A DNA stretch of 64,000 nt. Origin: Synaphobranchus kaupii. Taxonomy: Eukaryota; Chordata; Actinopteri; Anguilliformes; Synaphobranchidae. This document shows positions 57,800 to 64,000 of the stretch, one piece after another. The notes beneath the pieces are model-generated. The model searched no databases, was not told the origin of the DNA, and was given only the letters and a program-made list of their open reading frames with translations. Location of the stretch: contig JAINUF010000027.1 in the NCBI GenBank assembly GCA_029718625.1, forward strand, positions 480,676 through 544,675, in the 5' to 3' direction. Both the position numbers and the translations under genes were made by a program. Within the stretch, counting starts at the first letter, position 1. Each line of letters begins with the position of its first letter.

Positions 57800-58056
57800 T
57801 TTTTAAAAGTTTTGTTTTCCGTTTTCGCACGCGATGGGGCTGTTCGCCGAGGTAAAAGGTGGAAACCATCACTGTATTATTCACAATGATGATAATTAAA
57901 CGTCTTCGTATCCTAATTATGCAGTCGATAATATTCACTCTCGTAATTTTGCTCCTTTGACCGCGTTGATAAGCAATATTAAACGGAACCGGCGGTTGAC
58001 GTTTAGAAACAATTTAACCCGGGTCAGCTCAGGGCAACTTCGCTCACGGCAACTTC

Positions 58057-58175
58057 GCTCACGGCCATACCACACTGAAAGAGCCCGAACTCGTCCGATC
58101 TCGGAAGCCAAACAGTGTAGGGCCTGGTTAGTACTTGGATGGGAGACCGCCTGGGAATACTAGGTGCTGTAAGCA
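58057..58175 (+). rRNA. 5S rRNA: 5S rRNA type B (unit 39)
   Basis: Standard B gene with the 15-bp start-site duplication; 3' flank TTTTTATAAG and TTTTAGCACG. Confidence 0.91.
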
Positions 58176-58411
58176 TTTTTATAAGTTTTGTTTTCCGTTT
58201 TAGCACGCGATGGGGCTGTTCGCCGAGGTAAAAGGTGGAAACTATCACTGTATTATTCACAATGATGATAATTAAACGTATCCTAATTATGCAGTCGATA
58301 ATATGCACTCTCGTAATTGTGCTCCTTTGACCGCGTTGATAAACAGAATTAAGCGGAACCGGCGTTTGAAATTTAGAAACAATTTAACCCGGGTCAGCTC
58401 ATTTCACCTTT

Positions 58412-58448
58412 GCTCACGGCCATCCCACACTGAAAAGGCCCGAACCCG
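58412..58448 (+). pseudogene. 5S fragment C (unit 39)
   Basis: Standard fragment. Confidence 0.8.
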
Positions 58449-58526
58449 AGCTGTATTGTGATAGCGCATTTTCAAAACTCAAGTGTCATCGATTGCATTG
58501 CGCATTAGGTGTAAACGACAATTCGG

Positions 58527-58611
58527 CAGCCCAGAGCACCTGTCCTCAAGCGATCCGCTAGCCTCAGCCTTTCAGTAGCTTGGATGACAGGCTCACGCCA
58601 CCGCGCCCAGC
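58527..58611 (-). ncRNA. 7SL-like segment (after unit 39)
   Basis: CAGCCCAGAG variant. The spacer beyond it is the one broken by the LINE at 59008. Confidence 0.65.
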
Positions 58612-59007
58612 GAAAGCCGAATGGCATTTTATTGCTTTTCTAGAAAGCAGTGTTGTGACGTCAAATAGGCATCAGTCTGATTCTCTGCGCAACGTTCCCT
58701 AGAGTGGTAGGCTATAAATAGGCAGAGGAAACAAGGTCAACAAGAAAACAGCAAACATTAGGTCAATCGTTAGCCGACAGCAACGTGAAGTGAAATAAAA
58801 ATAATAATAACGGGAGATTTTGCAAAAACAAAGCAGAAACTAAATAAGCCCCTCTTCAGTCTGACCGAAGCTAAACGAAAATCGAAATTAAAATAGAAAA
58901 GTAAGTAAAAGCAAACCTACTTACAATTCAAAGTTATTCTGACAGGTTCGTTAATTTAGCTAAACCAGCAGCCAATCTATGCCTATAAATGAACATTTTG
59001 TTGTTAA

Positions 59008-60561
59008 CATTTTCTCGATGTGCTCGAGCTGGTGACGCGCCAGCGCGCAACCACCTGTCCGCTAGACCCCATACCTTCAGCAGTCCTCCAGTCTATATCT
59101 GCTGAGCTCCTTCCATATCTGTCCTCCGTTATTAACACCTCCCTAATCTGTGGCCATGTTCCTGCTGCCTTTAAAACTGCCCGTGTAACCCCACTCCTTA
59201 AAAAACCTAGCTTAGATCCCGCTGATGTCAGGAACTACCGTCCTGTATCTCTCTTGCCCTTCCTGTCCAAAACACTTGAACGTGCTGTCCTTAACCAACT
59301 GTCTGTTTTTCTCCACCAGAACAACCTGCTTGACCCGCATCAGTCTGGCTTCAGAACCGGCCATTCCACCGAAACTGCTCTCCTGGCTGTGACTGAGGCA
59401 CTCGCCACTGCTAGAGCCTCCTCCCTCTCCTCTGTTCTGATTCTCCTTGACCTGTCTGCGGCATTCGACACGGTCAACCACAAACTCCTGATCTCCACAC
59501 TCGCTGAGATGGGCATTTCTGGAACTGCCCTCTCTTGGTTTGTATCGTACCTCACTGATAGATCCTACCAAGTCTCCTGGAAGGGTTCCGTCTCTGCTCC
59601 CCGTCCCCTGTCTACAGGAGTCCCGCAGGGATCTGTACTGGGTCCTCTGCTGTTCTCTATGTATACTAAGTCTCTTGGCTCAGTAATCCATTCACATGGC
59701 TTCTCATACCATAGCTATGCTGACGATACTCAACTCTTCCTCTCTTTCCCTCCCTCTACCCCACAGGTTAAGGAGAGGATATCTGCTTGTCTGACTGACA
59801 TCTCTGAGTGGATGGCTACCCATCACCTGAAGCTCAACCTTGACAAGACAGAGCTCCTCTTCATGCCGTACAAGACCTCCCCACTACATGACCTCTCCAT
59901 CACCGTTGATGGGACCGTGGTGGCTGCCTCCCGCTCTGCAAGGAACCTGGGGGTGGTCCTGGACGACCGGCTGGACTTCAAAGAGCACATCAGGGCGACG
60001 GCACGGTCCTGCAGGTTCCTCCTGTACAACATCAGGAGGATTCGACCGTACCTGACCACCTACTCCACCCAGCTTCTTGTCCAGACCATGGTCACCTCAC
60101 GCCTGGACTACTGCAACTCCCTGCTCGCAAGCCTACCGGCCTGCGCCATTCTGCCTCTTCAACTCATCCAGAATGCAGCTGCCCGGCTTGTGTTCAACCT
60201 CCCGAAATTTTCCCACGTAACCCCCCTGCTGAGGTCTCTCCACTGGCTGCCAGTTGCAGCCAGGATCAGGTTCAAAGTTCTGACCCTGGCCTACACTGCA
60301 GCAAATAGGACAGGCCCCGCCTACCTGCAGGACTTAATCCAGAACTATGTTCCTGCTCGACCACTTCGCTCTTCTACAGCAGGGCGACTGGCACTTCCCC
60401 CCCTCCGTGTCAAAGGCTCTCGCTTGTCCCGACTGCGGAGTTTTTCCACATTAGCACCTCAGTGGTGGAATGAACTTCCCATTCCCCTACGTTCTACTCC
60501 AACCCTGCCTGCATTCCGTCGAGGCCTGAAGACACACCTCTTCAGACTCCACCTTGACTGA
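59008..60561 (+). CDS. L2-type LINE reverse transcriptase, 5'-partial
   Basis: This is the C-terminal part of the LINE ORF2 protein, which copies element RNA into DNA at a nicked target. The frame is open from the truncation point to TGA at 60559-60561 without breaks. There is no native start: the first in-frame start-like codon is GTG at 59020, and the ATG at 59018 is in another frame and stops at once. Counting from 59020: RNYRPVSLLP at 71-80, LLDLSAAFD at 142-150 (catalytic D144), GVPQGSVLGP at 200-209, YADD at 233-236, NLDKTELL at 273-280, LGVVLDD at 310-316, then the C-terminal region after the RT domain. The AP endonuclease is absent, so the copy cannot move by itself. The intact frame suggests a young insertion. 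Confidence 0.9.
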   Translation, partial: HFLDVLELVTRQRATTCPLDPIPSAVLQSISAELLPYLSSVINTSLICGHVPAAFKTARVTPLLKKPSLDPADVRNYRPVSLLPFLSKTLERAVLNQLSVFLHQNNLLDPHQSGFRTGHSTETALLAVTEALATARASSLSSVLILLDLSAAFDTVNHKLLISTLAEMGISGTALSWFVSYLTDRSYQVSWKGSVSAPRPLSTGVPQGSVLGPLLFSMYTKSLGSVIHSHGFSYHSYADDTQLFLSFPPSTPQVKERISACLTDISEWMATHHLKLNLDKTELLFMPYKTSPLHDLSITVDGTVVAASRSARNLGVVLDDRLDFKEHIRATARSCRFLLYNIRRIRPYLTTYSTQLLVQTMVTSRLDYCNSLLASLPACAILPLQLIQNAAARLVFNLPKFSHVTPLLRSLHWLPVAARIRFKVLTLAYTAANRTGPAYLQDLIQNYVPARPLRSSTAGRLALPPLRVKGSRLSRLRSFSTLAPQWWNELPIPLRSTPTLPAFRRGLKTHLFRLHLD

Positions 60562-60612
60562 TATCCTCACCTAGGAATATCAGTTCCCTGTTCCCTGTGT
60601 TTTCCTGTTTGT

Positions 60613-60762
60613 TTATTATAGTTTATAATAGTATTTGGAATGGTTTATAATAGCATTTGGAATGGTTTATAATAGTATAGTTTATAATAGTATTTTGGAA
60701 TGGTTTATAATAGTATTTGGAATGGTTTATAATAGTATAGTTTATAATAGTATTTGGAATGG
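60613..60762 (+). repeat. AT-rich minisatellite in the LINE 3' UTR
   Basis: Imperfect tandem copies of TTTATAATAGTATTTGGAATGG, of about 14 and 22 bp in mixed order. They lie between the stop codon and the conserved 3' tail. The open frames crossing them on both strands are low-complexity and not genes. Confidence 0.75.
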
Positions 60763-60911
60763 AAGTGTGATGTTGCTGATTTGCCCACAGCTTACTGTGA
60801 ACTACAGTCAACGTTCATTGCTAGGGATAGCTGCTACATTATGCAAAGGATGTGCTTTGCCTTGTCTGTTCTGTAATGATGATGATGTCTCTGTACGCAC
60901 TTACTGTACGT

Positions 60912-60928
60912 CGCTTTGGATAAAAGCG
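60912..60928 (+). other. L2 LINE 3' hairpin with GGATA loop
   Basis: CGCTTT-GGATA-AAAGCG forms a 6-bp stem with a 5-nt loop, 13 bp before the TGTAA repeats. In the eel UnaL2 element a hairpin with a GGAUA loop is recognised by the reverse transcriptase to start copying. Confidence 0.8.
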
Positions 60929-61226
60929 TCTGCTAAATAAATGTAATGTAATGTAATATGAGTTCTGTAACTTATTAAATTGAGTTTGCAGGAAAAGATA
61001 ATTCTGAATAGAAACCGCTTCACGTGCCTTTACGCATGAATCCAAACACACATAGATTTTGATTGTACCAAAGAACAAATTCAGATAAGGAAAATGACTA
61101 ATTATGCAGTCGACAATATGCACTCTCGTTATTGTGCTCCTTTGACCGCGTTGATAAGCAAAATAAAGCGGAACCGGCGGTTGAAGTTTAGAAATAATTT
61201 AACCCGGGTCAGCTCCGGTCACCTTC

Positions 61227-61345
61227 GCTCACGGCCATACCACACTGAAAATGCCCGAACTCGTCTGATCTCGGAAGCCAAGCAGTGTAGGGCTTGGTTA
61301 GTACTTGGATGGGAGACCGCCTGGGAATACTAGGTGCTGTAAGCA
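61227..61345 (+). rRNA. 5S rRNA: 5S rRNA type A (unit 40)
   Basis: Standard A gene, first 5S after the LINE; GGAAACCATC 3' flank as in unit 39. Confidence 0.93.
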
Positions 61346-61587
61346 TTTTTAAAAGTTTTGTTTTCCGTTTTCGCACGCGATGGGGCTGTTCGCCGAGGTA
61401 AAAGGTGGAAACCATCACTGTATTATTCACAATGATGATAATTAAACGTCTTCGTATCCTAATTATGCAGTCGATAATATTCACTCTCGTAATTTTGCTC
61501 CTTTGACCGCGTTGATAAGCAAAATTAAACGGAACCGGCGGTTGACGTTTAGAAACAATTTAACCCGGGTCAGCTCAGGGCAACTTC

Positions 61588-61706
61588 GCTCACGGCCATA
61601 CCACACTGAAAGAGCCCGAACTCGTCCGATCTCGGAAGCCAAACAGTGTAGGGCCTGGTTAGTACTTGGATGGGAGACCGCCTGGGAATACTAGGTGCTG
61701 TAAGCA
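61588..61706 (+). rRNA. 5S rRNA: 5S rRNA type B (unit 40)
   Basis: Standard B sequence. Confidence 0.92.
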
Positions 61707-61942
61707 TTTTTAAAAGTTTTGTTTTCCGTTTTCGCACGCGATGGGGCTGTTCGCCGAGGTAAAAGGTGGAAACTATCACTGTATTATTCACAATGATGAT
61801 AATTAAACGTATCCTAATTATGCAGTCGATAATATGCACTCTCGTAATTGTGCTCCTTTGACCGCGTTGATAAACAGAATTAAGCGGAACCGGCGTTTGA
61901 AATTTAGAAACAATTTAACCCGGGTCAGCTCATTTCACCTTT

Positions 61943-61979
61943 GCTCACGGCCATCCCACACTGAAAAGGCCCGAACCCG
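61943..61979 (+). pseudogene. 5S fragment C (unit 40)
   Basis: Standard fragment. Confidence 0.8.
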
Positions 61980-62057
61980 AGCTGTATTGTGATAGCGCAT
62001 TTTCAAAACTCAAGTGTCATCGATTGCATTGCGCATTAGGTGTAAACGACAATTCGG

Positions 62058-62142
62058 CAGCCCAGAGCACCTGTCCTCAAGCGATCCGCTAGCCTCAGCC
62101 TTTCAGTAGCTTGGATGACAGGCTCACGCCACCGCGCCCAGC
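62058..62142 (-). ncRNA. 7SL-like segment (after unit 40)
   Basis: CAGCCCAGAG variant. Confidence 0.65.
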
Positions 62143-62809
62143 GAAAGCCGAATGGCATTTTATTGCTTTTCTAGAAAGCAGTGTTGTGACGTCAAATAGG
62201 CATCAGTCTGATTCTCTGCGCAACGTTCCCCTAGAGTGGTAGGCTATAAATAGGCAGAGGAAACAAGGTCAACAAGAAAACAGCAAACATTAGGTCAATC
62301 GTTAGCCGACAGCAACGTGAAGTGAAATAAAAATAATAATAACGGGAGATTTTGCAAAAACAAAGCAGAAACTAAATAAGCCCCTCTTCAGTCTGACCGA
62401 AGCTAAACGAAAATCGAAATTAAAATAGAAAAGTAAGTAAAAGCAAACCTACTTACAATTCAAAGTTATTCTGACAGGTTCGTTAATTTAGCTAAACCAG
62501 CAGCCAATCTATGCCTATAAATGAACATTTTGTTGTTAATATGAGTTCTGTAACTTATTAAATTGAGTTTGCAGGAAAAGATAATTCTGAATAGAAACCG
62601 CTTCACGTGCCTTTACGCATGAATCCAAACACACATAGATTTTGATTGTACCAAAGAACAAATTCAGATAAGGAAAATGACTAATTATGCAGTCGACAAT
62701 ATGCACTCTCGTTATTGTGCTCCTTTGACCGCGTTGATAAGCAAAATAAAGCGGAACCGGCGGTTGAAGTTTAGAAATAATTTAACCCGGGTCAGCTCCG
62801 GTCACCTTC

Positions 62810-62928
62810 GCTCACGGCCATACCACACTGAAAATGCCCGAACTCGTCTGATCTCGGAAGCCAAGCAGTGTAGGGCTTGGTTAGTACTTGGATGGGAGAC
62901 CGCCTGGGAATACTAGGTGCTGTAAGCA
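62810..62928 (+). rRNA. 5S rRNA: 5S rRNA type A (unit 41)
   Basis: Standard A gene, preceded by the GAAATTAAAATAG spacer form. Confidence 0.93.
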
Positions 62929-63170
62929 TTTTTAAAAGTTTTGTTTTCCGTTTTCGCACGCGATGGGGCTGTTCGCCGAGGTAAAAGGTGGAAACTATCA
63001 CTGTATTATTCACAATGATGATAATTAAACGTCTTCGTATCCTAATTATGCAGTGGACAATATTCACTCTCGTAATTTTGCTCCTTTGACCGCGTTGATA
63101 AGCAAAATTAAACGGAACCGGCGGTTGACGTTTAGAAACAATTTAACCCGGGTCAGCTCAGGGCAACTTC

Positions 63171-63289
63171 GCTCACGGCCATACCACACTGAAAGAGCCC
63201 GAACTCGTCCGATCTCGGAAGCCAAACAGTGTAGGGCCTGGTTAGTACTTGGATGGGAGACCGCCTGGGAATACTAGGTGCTGTAAGCA
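63171..63289 (+). rRNA. 5S rRNA: 5S rRNA type B (unit 41)
   Basis: Standard B sequence. Confidence 0.92.
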
Positions 63290-63525
63290 TTTTTAAAAGT
63301 TTTGTTTTCCGTTTTCGCACGCGATGGGGCTGTTCGCCGAGGTAAAAGGTGGAAACTATCACTGTATTATTCACAATGATGATAATTAAACGTATCCTAA
63401 TTATGCAGTCGATAATATGCACTCTCGTAATTGTGCTCCTTTGACCGCGTTGATAAACAGAATTAAGCGGAACCGGCGTTTGAAATTTAGAAACAATTTA
63501 ACCCGGGTCAGCTCATTTCACCTTT

Positions 63526-63562
63526 GCTCACGGCCATCCCACACTGAAAAGGCCCGAACCCG
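63526..63562 (+). pseudogene. 5S fragment C (unit 41)
   Basis: Standard fragment. Confidence 0.8.
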
Positions 63563-63640
63563 AGCTGTATTGTGATAGCGCATTTTCAAAACTCAAGTGT
63601 CATCGATTGCATTGCGCATTAGGTGTAAACGACAATTCGG

Positions 63641-63725
63641 CAGCCCAGAGCACCTGTCCTCAAGCGATCCGCTAGCCTCAGCCTTTCAGTAGCTTGGATG
63701 ACAGGCTCACGCCACCGCGCCCAGC
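63641..63725 (-). ncRNA. 7SL-like segment (after unit 41)
   Basis: CAGCCCAGAG variant; the spacer that follows is cut by the window end. Confidence 0.65.
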
Positions 63726-64000
63726 GAAAGCCGAATGGCATTTTATTGCTTTTCTAGAAAGCAGTGTTGTGACGTCAAATAGGCATCAGTCTGATTCTCT
63801 GCGCAACGTTCCCTAGAGTGGTAGGCTATAAATAGGCAGAGGAAACAAGGTCAACAAGAAAACAGCAAACATTAGGTCAATCGTTAGCCGACAGCAACGT
63901 GAAGTGAAATAAAAATAATAATAACGGGAGATTTTGCAAAAACAAAGCAGAAACTAAATAAGCCCCTCTTCAGTCTGACCGAAGCTAAACGAAAATCGAA

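Larger units (their letters stand above)
59008..60956 (+). mobile_element. 5'-truncated L2-clade LINE inserted in the spacer
   Basis: The intact spacer GTTGTTAATATGAG is split after GTTAA (59007) and resumes at TATGAG (60957). The 1949-bp insert has an open RT frame that runs from its very first bases, a 3' UTR, a conserved hairpin and a (TGTAA)3 tail at 60942-60956. ORF1, the endonuclease and any promoter are missing, as in typical 5'-truncated LINE copies. I see no target-site duplication beyond a possible TAA overlap. The tail and hairpin match the eel UnaL2 type of L2 element. Confidence 0.93.
1..64000 (+). repeat. Compound 5S rDNA / 7SL-like tandem array, 41 units
   Basis: Head-to-tail units fill the window apart from one LINE insertion. 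The full unit is 1582 bp; variants are about 1575, 1592-1597, 1221 and 859 bp. The unit contains three subrepeats of about 361 bp (A gene, B gene, truncated C), each with the same kind of 5' flank, then an antisense 7SL-like segment and a long spacer. Unit lengths change in steps of one or two subrepeats (361 or about 723 bp), as expected from unequal crossing-over. Neither end of the array lies in the window. Confidence 0.95.

Noticed and set aside
59018..59020. ATG at 59018 as the start of the LINE protein
   Set aside because: That frame stops after five codons. The RT frame is open from the truncation point and has no native start in this copy.
59212..60059. Other-frame open frames within the LINE (- strand 59212-59571, 59340-59555 and 59823-60059; + strand 59840-60055)
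   Set aside because: They overlap the conserved reverse transcriptase frame and show no recognisable domain.
60623..61123. Open frames across the AT-rich repeats and the LINE-array junction
   Set aside because: Low-complexity translations of the minisatellite and spacer; no coding support.
1..64000. CRISPR array or satellite of unknown type
   Set aside because: The repeat period is about 1.58 kb and contains recognisable 5S genes; there are no short repeats with unique spacers.

Overview
The window is one long 5S ribosomal RNA gene array from an animal, most likely a ray-finned fish. The 5S genes match the vertebrate consensus closely (the internal control C box at 5S positions 80-97 is identical to the vertebrate one). 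The only protein-coding sequence is a 5'-truncated L2-clade LINE with the (TGTAA)n tail and GGATA-loop hairpin known from teleost L2 elements. There are no prokaryotic genes. The many short open frames across the array are by-products of the repeats.

Layout: 41 compound units (numbered 1-41 here) run head to tail on the + strand. Most are about 1582 bp. A full unit holds, in order: (i) 5S gene type A; (ii) 5S gene type B, 361 bp downstream; (iii) fragment C, the first ~37 nt of a third 5S copy, 355 bp further on, with the same upstream flank; (iv) on the - strand, an 85-bp segment matching the 5' Alu domain of 7SL (SRP) RNA, with a TGACGTCA (CRE/ATF) site 45-52 bp upstream of its start; (v) about 665 bp of AT-rich spacer up to the next type A gene. 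The window contains 38 full-length A genes, one 5'-deleted A gene, 34 B genes, 41 C fragments and 42 7SL-like segments.

Exceptions: units 4, 10, 33, 35 and 38 have lost exactly one 361-bp subrepeat and keep a single 5S gene. Units 25 and 36 have lost both genes and keep only C. Unit 36 is the junction of a 3655-bp tandem duplication (about 50.36-57.67 kb). Units 18-20 recur, diverged, as units 21-23 with a 4740-bp offset. The spacer between units 39 and 40 is interrupted by a 1949-bp L2 LINE fragment (59008-60956).

The parts share RNA polymerase III logic. The 5S genes have internal promoters, a TTTAA element at -29 to -25 and a T5 terminator. The antisense 7SL-like module keeps its CRE and a TTTT stop, so a roughly 135-nt transcript is possible but unproven. 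The most unusual content is this 7SL-derived module fixed in a 5S repeat, together with an unusually complete record of unequal crossing-over. All calls come from reading the sequence and recalled family consensus; no alignments or searches were run.
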